The notes beneath the pieces were generated by a model. That model saw only the letters and a program-made list of their open reading frames with translations, was not told the DNA's origin and searched no databases. Source: Candidatus Omnitrophota bacterium (GTDB lineage: Bacteria > Hinthialibacterota > Hinthialibacteria > OLB16). Taken from it: a stretch of 35,516 nucleotides of DNA. Of this stretch, positions 16,394 to 24,130 are shown in pieces. Within the stretch, counting starts at the first letter, position 1, and the number at the start of each line of letters is the position of its first letter. The translations under genes and the position numbers were made by a program. The stretch lies in the NCBI GenBank assembly GCA_029261095.1, contig JAJDBZ010000294.1:1-35516 (forward strand). The letters run 5' to 3'.

Positions 16394-17593
16394 TCACCCC
16401 GTCTGAGGTCGGGGTAACCTCAGTTCAAATCTCGTTCCCATATCCGATTGGGGAGAGATCGCCAATCGACCACAGTGGATCTCGGCCGCTTTCCTCGCAA
16501 GGGAGAGTCCCATTCCGCACCCTGGGAATTCGCTAGCAACATGAAGTTTTCGAAAAATCCCAAAAACTTCTTCGTGGTAGGCAGGATCGATCCCAATCCC
16601 GTTATCGCTAATCATAAAAAGAATACAGCTGGCTTGCTCCTTCACCTCAATGGTGACCTCGGGAATCTCACCCGTACTCACAAATTTCAGTGAATTATCG
16701 ATCAAGCTTTCGAAGATGATTGAAAAAACTCTTCGATTTCCGAGAACGACCGGAAATTCTCCGACCAAGGTCAGTGTGGCTTGGGTCTCTTCTATTCTGT
16801 CCTTGAACCTTCCGATGGCTTTCATGATCACATGTTCGGAGTTAATAGGGTTCAGAATCCATTCTTCTTTCCCAAGATTACAGTAATCGGTTAAACCCCC
16901 GAGGAGATCCCGCATCCTCAGGGCACCCTGCGAAATCTCGTTCAAGTACCCCAAAGCCTCCGGGTCGAGAGTTTGTCCAAAATCCTCCGACAGGGCTTCG
17001 GCAAATCCTTCGATCGCTCGTAATGGGGCCTTGATTTCATGGGAGAGAACAGAAGCCAAGCCCTCAATGGCTCCTCTATGGCTCTGGAACTGAAGAAGGC
17101 TCTTCTCAAATGTCAGTCGATCCGCGCCGGCGCCCCAGAACCCGATGTGGACCCCATCCGAATCGAATCGTGGGATAACAATTTCGTGGAAACAATGGAA
17201 CCTCCCGAGAGAATCTTGTAATCGGTATGAAAGGGATCGGTGCGATGTGTCCTCCGAAACCCGCTTGATGTCGTCCTTCAAAGATTGCAAATCGTTTGGA
17301 TGGATTCCATCCATCCACCCCGGACCGATTTCCTGGTCCAGCGATTTCCCAGTGTATGCAAGCCATGCCGAGTTGAAGTAGGTGCGAACTAAAACAGGAT
17401 CAGAAATCCAGATGGGAAACGGGGCCTGCTCGGCAAATTCGCAGAGCGCCTCGTCCGATTGGAGACAGGTGGCGACAAGTGAATTCCCCTCGAACAGAGC
17501 GACGCCCTCCAAACTGATCGGTTCAACAATCGATTTCCGATTCACATCCACGATTTCAAGAAATAACCGCTCATGATTCGGATTAGAGATCAT
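16394..17593 (-). CDS. PAS histidine kinase of the phytochrome-like HisKA type
   Basis: The 399-residue protein has an N-terminal segment of unknown fold (1-50), a PAS domain (about 50-160, with FPIWISDPVLVRTYFNSAWLAY and GWMDGIHPND), and a kinase core: His185 in SVLSHEIKAPLRAIEGF, then N-box SLIDNSLKFV, SDNGIGIDP, and CGMGLSLARKAAE. The HEIKAPLRAI type is common in phytochrome-family and Rcp1-partner kinases, but there is no GAF/PHY chromophore module. It lacks membrane segments, so it reads a cytoplasmic signal. It heads the four-gene cassette. The ATG at 17593 lacks a Shine-Dalgarno. mutY ends 71 bp upstream on the same strand, so read-through from mutY is possible. Confidence 0.93.
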   Translation of the reverse strand: MISNPNHERLFLEIVDVNRKSIVEPISLEGVALFEGNSLVATCLQSDEALCEFAEQAPFPIWISDPVLVRTYFNSAWLAYTGKSLDQEIGPGWMDGIHPNDLQSLKDDIKRVSEDTSHRSLSYRLQDSLGRFHCFHEIVIPRFDSDGVHIGFWGAGADRLTFEKSLLQFQSHRGAIEGLASVLSHEIKAPLRAIEGFAEALSEDFGQTLDPEALGYLNEISQGALRMRDLLGGLTDYCNLGKEEWILNPINSEHVIMKAIGRFKDRIEETQATLTLVGEFPVVLGNRRVFSIIFESLIDNSLKFVSTGEIPEVTIEVKEQASCILFMISDNGIGIDPAYHEEVFGIFRKLHVASEFPGCGMGLSLARKAAEIHCGRLAISPQSDMGTRFELRLPRPQTG

Positions 17594-17664
17594 ATGGATT
17601 TTGAATATTACAGATACGCGGCAGATTCATCAACATCTAGGCCCAATGATTCTAAGCTTCCCCA

Positions 17665-18675
17665 TTAGAGTCGGGCGAGCATGGGGATGAGCTTTTTCTG
17701 GTACGAGGGAAGTGGAGCACTCTTAAGATCGATTAATGGAGAGAGTCGGATATGTTCATTCTCCTGGATTGAATGCTCAGGAACCCCTCCAAGGTCGAGA
17801 AAGAAACAAGATGTTTCAATTCTTCGGTGGGTTACCGAATGCTCTGTTTTGGTGGCCAAAATCGGTGAAGGTCTGCCGTGTAATTTCAGATACTTTCGTA
17901 GGTCCTCAATTCTAGCGGAGAGGTCAGTCTCATCGCTTCCGATCCACATCCAGGGAAACTGCCATAGCCCGGAGTAGATGGATTCCTCGTTTCGATTTGT
18001 GAGCAACCATTTGTCCCGCCACCTGACTAGTAGGAGGACCTCTTTTACCTTGAGGGTCTTATTCTTTTTCGACTTGACTGGGAAACTTGCCACAGTCCCG
18101 GTTTTGTTCGCGAAACAGATCCCGGCGATTGGGCATTGATCGCATGTCGGATTGCGAGGTTTACAGACCGTTGCTCCCAGATCCATGAGCGCCTGATTGA
18201 AACATCCTGGCGATCGATTCGGGACGATCTGATATGCGATATCCCAGATCGCCTTCTTACCAACATTCGTTGCCAAGTCATCGTCAATCCCGCAGAGCCG
18301 TGAGAGAACCCTTTCCACATTACCATCCACCAAGGGCTCCGGCTGGTCGAAGGCGATGCTGAGTAGGGCTCCCGCTGTGTAGGGTCCAATCCCGGGTAGA
18401 TCCAGGACCGCCCTCTTATCCGATGGGAACCGCCCCTTGTGTTCTGTCATGACTGTTTTTGCGCAATGGTGAAGGTTTCGGGCCCTTCGATAGTAACCCA
18501 GTCCTGACCAGAGGGCGAAAACCTCTTCCTCGGAAGCGCGCGCGAGTGACCGAAAATCTGGGAAACGTTCGATGAAGCGGTTGAAGTATGGAATGACCGT
18601 CTCCACCTGGGTCTGTTGGAGCATTATTTCAGAAACCAGGATCGAATATGGATCGGAGGACTTCCTCCAAGGCAT
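17665..18675 (-). CDS. mutY: A/G-specific adenine DNA glycosylase
   Basis: MutY removes adenine mispaired with 8-oxoguanine. Visible features: MPWRKSSDPYSILVSEIMLQQTQVETV (catalytic Glu in SEIMLQQT), the helix-hairpin-helix LPGIGPYTAGALLSIAF with the Asp of VDGNVERVLSR, the iron-sulphur cluster C-x6-C-x2-C-x5-C (CKPRNPTCDQCPIAGIC), and a C-terminal NUDIX-like 8-oxoG recognition domain. 18675 is the first ATG. However, the frame stays open upstream to a TAG at 18784-18786, and the codons just before the ATG encode RRLLEWYRDNTRE, which matches the conserved first helix (LLxWY...R.LPWR). No ATG, GTG or TTG occurs there. An ATT at 18765 with TAAGGA upstream could be the real start. DUF547 is divergent. 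Confidence 0.94.
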   Translation of the reverse strand: MPWRKSSDPYSILVSEIMLQQTQVETVIPYFNRFIERFPDFRSLARASEEEVFALWSGLGYYRRARNLHHCAKTVMTEHKGRFPSDKRAVLDLPGIGPYTAGALLSIAFDQPEPLVDGNVERVLSRLCGIDDDLATNVGKKAIWDIAYQIVPNRSPGCFNQALMDLGATVCKPRNPTCDQCPIAGICFANKTGTVASFPVKSKKNKTLKVKEVLLLVRWRDKWLLTNRNEESIYSGLWQFPWMWIGSDETDLSARIEDLRKYLKLHGRPSPILATKTEHSVTHRRIETSCFFLDLGGVPEHSIQENEHIRLSPLIDLKSAPLPSYQKKLIPMLARL

Positions 18676-18861
18676 CTCCCTTGTGTTGTCGCGGTACCAT
18701 TCAAGGAGACGGCGTCGGATAGATCCCCGGGTCGATGGGTGGGTGGGTTTTAGTCTCGTTATAATTCGGACGATCCTTACGTTCTATAGAGAAGATACTT
18801 CAAATCGATCCGTGAATCGCACGATTCTTTCACCGATCTTGTCTTGAGGAGGCGTTTTATC

Positions 18862-19605
18862 ATGTCTAGGCCGTCATTCACATCTCACATGCTTGTCATT
18901 CTCTTGGCATTCACGATTTCCGGGACCGTCCATGCGGTGGATCATTCCATCTGGGACTCAATCTTGAAAGATTCGGTCAAGAATGGGGTTGTGGATTATG
19001 GAAAAATCAAGGAGCGCTATTCGGAATTACAGAAATACCTTCAATCATTGGAGACAATTTCCCTCGATACGCTGGAACCCAATGAAAAGATGGCCCTATT
19101 CATTAACGCCTATAACGCGCAATGTATCCGGGGTGTCCTTGATCGAGGTGATATCGAATCGGTCCGCGATGTTACTTTCTTCTTTAAGCGAACCCAGTTT
19201 GTCCTGGGAGGTAAAGATTTGAGTCTCGACTCCTTAGAACACACCGAACTCCGGCCTATGGGAGATCCACGGATCCACTTCGCGATCGTTTGTTCGAGCA
19301 AGAGTTGTCCACCCCTACGGGGCGAAGCTTATCAGGCGGAAAGTTTGGACGAGACTCTAGATGATCAAGCATCGATATTTCTGAATAGCGAAGAGATGAA
19401 CCGTCTTGATCGAGAAAAGAAGACCTTTTACTTGAGCAAGATCTTTAAATGGTTTGCGGAGGATTTCACCAAAGACCATGAAAGTGTCCTTGATTTCTCA
19501 AAGGGTTACCTCCCGGAGGATTCAAATGATTTCTTGGATCGCCATTCAGGTAAAATCCGAGTTGAGTTTCTCCCATACGATTGGAGCCTGAACGGGCACT
19601 ATTGA
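18862..19605 (+). CDS. Exported DUF547 protein
   Basis: The start is the ATG at 18862 with AGGAGG nine bases upstream; an earlier in-frame start at 18844 overlaps that Shine-Dalgarno. The 247-residue protein has a signal peptide (MLVILLAFTISGTVHA, cleavage near residue 30) and the DUF547 core: EKMALFINAYNAQCIRGVLDR, LSLDSLEHTELRP, and HFAIVCSSKSCPPLRGEAY. DUF547 proteins are widespread exported proteins without a proven activity; the conserved NAYN and SxSCPxL motifs suggest a peptidase-like or transglutaminase-like fold, which is inference. It is divergent from mutY and followed 77 bp later by a second exported protein on the same strand. Confidence 0.92.
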   Translation: MSRPSFTSHMLVILLAFTISGTVHAVDHSIWDSILKDSVKNGVVDYGKIKERYSELQKYLQSLETISLDTLEPNEKMALFINAYNAQCIRGVLDRGDIESVRDVTFFFKRTQFVLGGKDLSLDSLEHTELRPMGDPRIHFAIVCSSKSCPPLRGEAYQAESLDETLDDQASIFLNSEEMNRLDREKKTFYLSKIFKWFAEDFTKDHESVLDFSKGYLPEDSNDFLDRHSGKIRVEFLPYDWSLNGHY

Positions 19606-19682
19606 ATCTGCACCTCCAACATTGCCAGGGGCGGAACGGCACTATAACATCCACCCAAATTGAACTTAGGGGGAAAGATTAG

Positions 19683-20867
19683 ATGTGTCGTTGGTCATTG
19701 GTTCGTATATTTCTGATTGTCGCAATTACTGGGTGTCACCTTCAGGCACATGCCCAGATTGACCCTTCCTTGGTTCCTGTCGAAATCGATCAGGAACCTG
19801 GTTCGGAATACGCCAATGACAAGAGAATATTCCAGGGAATTCCCGGAATCGAACGGGCAAGGAACGGTCGACTTTGGGCGACTTGGTATGGAGGGGGAGA
19901 AGGAGAGGGTCCCGACAATTATGTCATGTTGGTCACAAGCGGTGACGACGGAAAAACATGGACCGACCTCCAACTCGTGATCGATCCGCCGGGGGATGTC
20001 AGGGCCTACGATCCCGCGCTTTGGATGGATCCGACAGGCAAGTTGTGGCTCTTTTGGGCTCAATCCCACGGATTGTGGGATGGTCGTGCGGGAGTGTGGA
20101 CGATGACTACGGACCATCCGGAATCGTCCAATCCACAATGGTCGCCCCCTCGCAGGCTGGCGAATGGAATCATGATGAACAAACCGACCGTTCTGACAAA
20201 TGGAGATTGGTTGTTACCCGCCGCGATTTGGGATTTCCCCCCTAAGCGTACGGATAAGACTTACCAACGCCCCCTGGAAACCGAAAATGGATCGAATGTC
20301 ATTGTTTCTCGAGACGAAGGTAAGACTTGGAATTTCTTGGGGCGATCCCGGGTTCCAGAACGTTCGTGCGATGAACATTTGATCGTTGAAAAGAAGGACG
20401 AGAGTCTTTGGAAGTTGGTAAGGACAAAATATGGTGTCGGTGAAACGTTCTCTACCGACGGAGGAAGCACTTGGACCGAAGGAAGAAAGTCGGAAACGAT
20501 CTCCCATATCCCTCATGCCCGTTTTTTTATCAGGCGCCTCAATTCAGGAAAACTTCTTCTTGTTAAACACGACCCACCGGATGGCAAATCGCGATCTCAT
20601 CTGAAGGCATTCCTATCGGAGGACGATGGAGAGACCTGGGGAGGAGGGCTCATGATCGATGACCGGAAGGGGGTATCCTACCCAGACGGAATCGAAGATG
20701 AGACGGGCGTCATCTATCTGATTTACGACTTCGACCGTAAGGGAGAAAAAACGATCAACATGGCCAATTTTACTGAAGAGGATATCTTGGCGGGGAAACC
20801 GGTCTCTGAATCTTTCCAGACAAGGGTTGTGATCAACCAAGCCACAGGGAGTTCTGAAGCCCCTTAA
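19683..20867 (+). CDS. Exported BNR/Asp-box sialidase-like protein
   Basis: The 394-residue protein has an N-terminal export signal (about 1-24). ITGC (15-18) fits a lipobox, while AHA-Q after residue 24 fits ordinary cleavage, so it is either a lipoprotein or periplasmic. Four Asp-boxes of the S-x-D-x-G-x-T-W form are visible: SGDDGKTW (86-93), SRDEGKTW (209-216), STDGGSTW (257-264) and SEDDGETW (312-319), marking a six-bladed propeller as in GH33 sialidases and the BNR_2 family. WATWYGGGEGEGPDNY and the late IYLIYDFDR stretch are typical of the sialidase-like family found in planctomycetes and relatives. Real sialidase activity is not assured; other exo-glycosidase roles are possible. No sialic acid catabolism genes are nearby. 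Confidence 0.88.
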   Translation: MCRWSLVRIFLIVAITGCHLQAHAQIDPSLVPVEIDQEPGSEYANDKRIFQGIPGIERARNGRLWATWYGGGEGEGPDNYVMLVTSGDDGKTWTDLQLVIDPPGDVRAYDPALWMDPTGKLWLFWAQSHGLWDGRAGVWTMTTDHPESSNPQWSPPRRLANGIMMNKPTVLTNGDWLLPAAIWDFPPKRTDKTYQRPLETENGSNVIVSRDEGKTWNFLGRSRVPERSCDEHLIVEKKDESLWKLVRTKYGVGETFSTDGGSTWTEGRKSETISHIPHARFFIRRLNSGKLLLVKHDPPDGKSRSHLKAFLSEDDGETWGGGLMIDDRKGVSYPDGIEDETGVIYLIYDFDRKGEKTINMANFTEEDILAGKPVSESFQTRVVINQATGSSEAP

Positions 20868-20881
20868 ACATCGGGGGCCCC

Positions 20882-22252
20882 TTATCGGAGGTCATCCCCC
20901 AGACCTTGTTCATCGATTCCATTCTCACCGATGCTGTATAGGTTGACCAATGGTTTTTGCTCGTATTGGATAACACCGTATTCGAAGGGGTTGCCCCACG
21001 GGTCGGTTTCAGGGATCTCTTCTTTCAGGTAGGGACCCTGCCAACCCTCAATTTCTCCCGAGGCGCTCCTCAATACCGCCAATCCTTCGGCCGAGGAGGG
21101 GAGACGTCCGGTATCCACAAAGAATTTCTCTAGCGCCTGACGGTAAGAACCAAAAAGAGGCGCCAGACCTGTGACACGCACCGGTTGGAGATCCTGAAAG
21201 ACGAATCGATCCGAGGCGACGCCCATTAGCGGGCGCACGGGCCTTCCCTGAAGGCGGTCATGACTGGTCAAGGTGAACTCTACGGGGAGGTCGATTTCGA
21301 CTGGTTTCCATGTGGTGAACTCGAACCATTCAATGGGATCGCTAACCTGTGTAACTTCCGGTTTCAGAGCCCGACTCCCATCCAGCATCAACTTACCGAT
21401 TCTCGCTTGAGTTCTCCTCGGTAGAGTCACAGGATCCGAACCGGCGTTTGAACGGTTTATTTCCCAATTGGGGCCATCGTAATTGGTGACTGTCAAATCC
21501 CCGTTAGAACTCTTCCGAATCCGTTTCAATCCGTAGGGAAAATCCATCCGGAGGCCGCCGATGGTCAAAAAAATCTTCTCGTCTTCATCCACCGATTGCT
21601 CTTTCTCGATCCATACATTGCCCCGACCTACTTCGATCTGGAATGCAATCTCTTTTTCATTTTCACCGAATTCGATCTCGATAATCTTAAGGAGTGCTCC
21701 TTGTTCCATCGCGACGCTAAACGCGGAAGCCACCCTGAACTGAACACGTGCGTTCGAAGGAGTTCGGATTTCCTCACCGGGTCTAACTACGGTGCCTGTT
21801 TGGAGGATCTCCGAATTGTCTTCACCAATAGTGTTCTTTCCTGGTTCACCCAATACCCAACCGACCTTGGCGGTCAACCGGGATTTTTCCCGTTCCAACC
21901 GTTCGGCCGATCTTTTCATCTCGTAGTCGTCGATCATTTCGAGGAGCCTTCCCCTCCCGCCGTGGCGTAGGGGGTCATTTAAAACAAGTCCATCCATTTT
22001 GATGGTTTCGATTTGGCCGGTGTCTTCGATCGATACGGTTTGTCCATTTTCAAGGACAATTTCGTAGCGATTGGGATCATCTATCAGTGTCTTTTGACCC
22101 TCAACTATCTGGCCCTGGAAAACAGTTCCTGAATTGTAAATGATCATATCCATTGGAACCGTGGCCTTGTTCTCTGGGGTCGCGTCTTCCTGGCAAAAAA
22201 CCGGGAATGCGAAAGAGCAAACCATGATAAGAGGGAGAACTTTCCGAGTCAT
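20882..22252 (-). CDS. Exported FecR-like protein with a C-terminal GspG-type pseudopilin domain
   Basis: The 456-residue protein has a signal peptide (1-20), a small beta-rich part (about 35-90, VFQGQIVEGQ...), a charged helical linker (100-130), and a FecR-like beta domain (about 128-260; VVRPGEEIRTPSNARVQFRV, then VAMEQGALLKI, VGRGNVWIEK). The last 94 residues (363-456) match the T2SS protein G globular domain: YRQALEKFFVDTGRLPSS, EGWQGPYLKEEIPETDPWGNP, and NLYSIGENGIDEQGLGDDL, the calcium-site end. The usual N-terminal prepilin helix is absent, so it cannot form a pilin filament the normal way. The role is unknown, possibly envelope scaffolding or secretion-linked. The start is the ATG at 22252. 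Confidence 0.85.
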   Translation of the reverse strand: MTRKVLPLIMVCSFAFPVFCQEDATPENKATVPMDMIIYNSGTVFQGQIVEGQKTLIDDPNRYEIVLENGQTVSIEDTGQIETIKMDGLVLNDPLRHGGRGRLLEMIDDYEMKRSAERLEREKSRLTAKVGWVLGEPGKNTIGEDNSEILQTGTVVRPGEEIRTPSNARVQFRVASAFSVAMEQGALLKIIEIEFGENEKEIAFQIEVGRGNVWIEKEQSVDEDEKIFLTIGGLRMDFPYGLKRIRKSSNGDLTVTNYDGPNWEINRSNAGSDPVTLPRRTQARIGKLMLDGSRALKPEVTQVSDPIEWFEFTTWKPVEIDLPVEFTLTSHDRLQGRPVRPLMGVASDRFVFQDLQPVRVTGLAPLFGSYRQALEKFFVDTGRLPSSAEGLAVLRSASGEIEGWQGPYLKEEIPETDPWGNPFEYGVIQYEQKPLVNLYSIGENGIDEQGLGDDLR

Positions 22253-22290
22253 GAAAAAATTTTAGGATGTTCTCCTTGGTAGGGCAAGCG

Positions 22291-22314
22291 GTCACAGAAA
22301 AAAAAATCTGTGAC
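22291..22314. promoter_or_regulatory. Palindrome in the divergent promoter region (candidate operator)
   Basis: GTCACAGA, then eight A residues, then TCTGTGAC: a perfect 8-bp inverted repeat around an A-tract. It lies between the FecR/GspG-like gene (minus) and the RsbU-type phosphatase gene (plus), 39 bp from the first start and 113 bp from the second. The outward orientation differs from the CRP site order. It may bind a dimeric regulator; a hairpin role is less likely because no T-run follows on either strand. Confidence 0.45.
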
Positions 22315-22426
22315 AAAGACTTTAACAGTCTCGGAGGACGCCTATTTCTGCAGCTGGACGATCTTTTCAATGAAGACGGAGGCACCTGCCCTTCACCCTT
22401 AGGAATGGATCATTTACAATCCGGCC

Positions 22427-23392
22427 ATGAACTCGTCTCTGACAGACTCATTTTCTTTCGAAGATTCGGAGGAAACCCCTGGCAAAAACGTCGTTCGATT
22501 GATGGAAGAGATTTCCCAGATTAACCTGAAAATGACTCAGGCCGAAGATTTGAGTCGTGAAGATCTTCTAGAGTTAGTGAACCAAGCCACGACTCTCATG
22601 ATTCGCCAGGATCATTACATTCAAGAACTGTCCTCCCATTATCAGGAAACGCTCAACAAATTGAACTTAGAGATGTCTCAGGTCCGGGATGTCCAGGAAA
22701 GTCTGTTGCCCGACAAAGCACCGCAATTGGAGGGAGTGGATTTCGCTTCCGAGTATCTTCCAAGTGGGCACGCTAGCGGGGATTATTACGATTTTTTGAG
22801 GCCAACAGAGGACCTATTGGGATGCTTCATAGCCGATGTCTCCGGACATGGCGCCCCATCGGCGGTCGTAATGGCGATTACCCGTGTCCTTGTCCATGAG
22901 CACCTCGAGCATATGAAGTCAGCTGGAGAGGCGCTCTCAAAGATCAATGACCTGATGCATCAATTCGTTCCGGGAAGCCTGTATGTAACAGGAGTTTATC
23001 TTTTATATAATCACCGAACCCACGAGTTTCAGTATTCGACAGCTGGGCACCCAGCACCCATCATCTGGAAAGAGAAAGACCAGAAAGCATCCCCGTTAGA
23101 GATTAAGCCTAGGTTCCCTCTAAAATTCCTGCCCGATGTCGAGTATGAAACATTGGAATCCCAACTGGATTTGGGAGATATTCTAGTATTCTACACCGAC
23201 GGAATCACCGAGCTGACCAATGACGCCGGAGAAATGGTCCAACAGACCGGCCTTTTGGAATGGGTGACCCAATCGCCGAAAGATACATCCGCGGGGTTTT
23301 TGTGGGGTCTTCTCGACGAGGCCTCTCGTTACACGGGGGGGGTCCCACCCGAAGACGATTTTACCATCGTGGTCCTGAAGCGAACCGATTGA
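22427..23392 (+). CDS. PP2C-type serine phosphatase (RsbU/SpoIIE family)
   Basis: The 321-residue protein has an N-terminal helical, probably coiled-coil segment (about 20-95) and a C-terminal SpoIIE/RsbU PP2C domain: QVRDVQESLLPDKAPQLEGVDFASEY, SGHASGDYYDF (metal Asp), GCFIADVSGHGAPSAVVMA (metal Asp), FQYSTAGHPAPIIWK, GDILVFYTDGITE, and PPEDDFTIVVLK at the end. Such proteins dephosphorylate an anti-anti-sigma factor of the STAS type. No STAS or anti-sigma kinase gene is in view, so its partner is elsewhere. There is no sensor domain other than the helical part. The ATG at 22427 lacks a clear Shine-Dalgarno, so translation may start elsewhere. Confidence 0.93.
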   Translation: MNSSLTDSFSFEDSEETPGKNVVRLMEEISQINLKMTQAEDLSREDLLELVNQATTLMIRQDHYIQELSSHYQETLNKLNLEMSQVRDVQESLLPDKAPQLEGVDFASEYLPSGHASGDYYDFLRPTEDLLGCFIADVSGHGAPSAVVMAITRVLVHEHLEHMKSAGEALSKINDLMHQFVPGSLYVTGVYLLYNHRTHEFQYSTAGHPAPIIWKEKDQKASPLEIKPRFPLKFLPDVEYETLESQLDLGDILVFYTDGITELTNDAGEMVQQTGLLEWVTQSPKDTSAGFLWGLLDEASRYTGGVPPEDDFTIVVLKRTD

Positions 23393-23430
23393 ATGCGATG
23401 ACCCTATTGAATCGAATGGAGAGATGAACC

Positions 23431-24093
23431 ATGAAAAGTTTGATCCCTTTGCTTTTAGTCTTTGGATTGCTTGGATCGATGAGCGTTGCGGAAAACCCGA
23501 ACCCGAATTGGGGAGTGGTCTACGAAGAGGATTTTTCGGGAGGAAAATCGAATGATTGGGTTTTCGCCGATCCAGAGGCATGGAAGGTGGAGACCAAAGA
23601 CAATGAATCCTTTCTGTCCAGTTTCCAAGACAGCAATTACAAACCGGAGGTCCGATCTCCTGAAAACATCTCCTGGCTAAAAGACCTTGAGGTGGGGAGC
23701 TTCGTTCTCGATGCGACTGTCCGTTCAACACAAGCCGAGTATGGTCACCGCGATGTTTGTTTCCTATTCAATCGGGTGGATGCCTCTCATTTCTATTATG
23801 TGCATATCGCAACCAAGGCGGACGCCCGCGCGAATTCGGTATTTCTGGTGAATGGGGAACCAAGAGTTTCGATTTGCGACGATCGAACGGATGGAACCAA
23901 ATGGACCGAGGACTGGCATCACGTTCGGATTATCCGTAATGTGGATTCCGGAGAAATTCGAGTCTTCTTCGATGACATGGACGAAGCCATCATGAAAACA
24001 TCGGACAAGACATTTCTTAAGGGATCCATCGGTTTTGGAGCGTTCGACGACACTGCCGATCTGGATAAATTAACGATTCGGGCTCCACAGTAG
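23431..24093 (+). CDS. Exported DUF1080-like / concanavalin-like beta-sandwich protein
   Basis: The 220-residue protein has a signal peptide (KSLIPLLLVFGLLGSMSVA, cleavage near residue 20) and one beta-sandwich domain. VVYEEDFSGGKSNDWVFADPEAWKV is the opening typical of DUF1080 (3-keto-disaccharide hydrolase) and LamG-like folds. FNRVDASHFYYVHIATKADA and WHHVRIIRNVDSGEIRVFFDD with GSIGFGAFDDTADLDKLTI at the end are the matching late strands. It could bind or cleave a sugar polymer; a catalytic residue cannot be assigned. GGAG sits about 9 bases before the ATG at 23431. It follows the phosphatase gene by 38 bp but need not be functionally linked to it. Confidence 0.82.
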   Translation: MKSLIPLLLVFGLLGSMSVAENPNPNWGVVYEEDFSGGKSNDWVFADPEAWKVETKDNESFLSSFQDSNYKPEVRSPENISWLKDLEVGSFVLDATVRSTQAEYGHRDVCFLFNRVDASHFYYVHIATKADARANSVFLVNGEPRVSICDDRTDGTKWTEDWHHVRIIRNVDSGEIRVFFDDMDEAIMKTSDKTFLKGSIGFGAFDDTADLDKLTIRAPQ

Positions 24094-24130
24094 ACCCTCC
24101 AACCTAAGGGAGGTCGCCCTTACACCTGGT

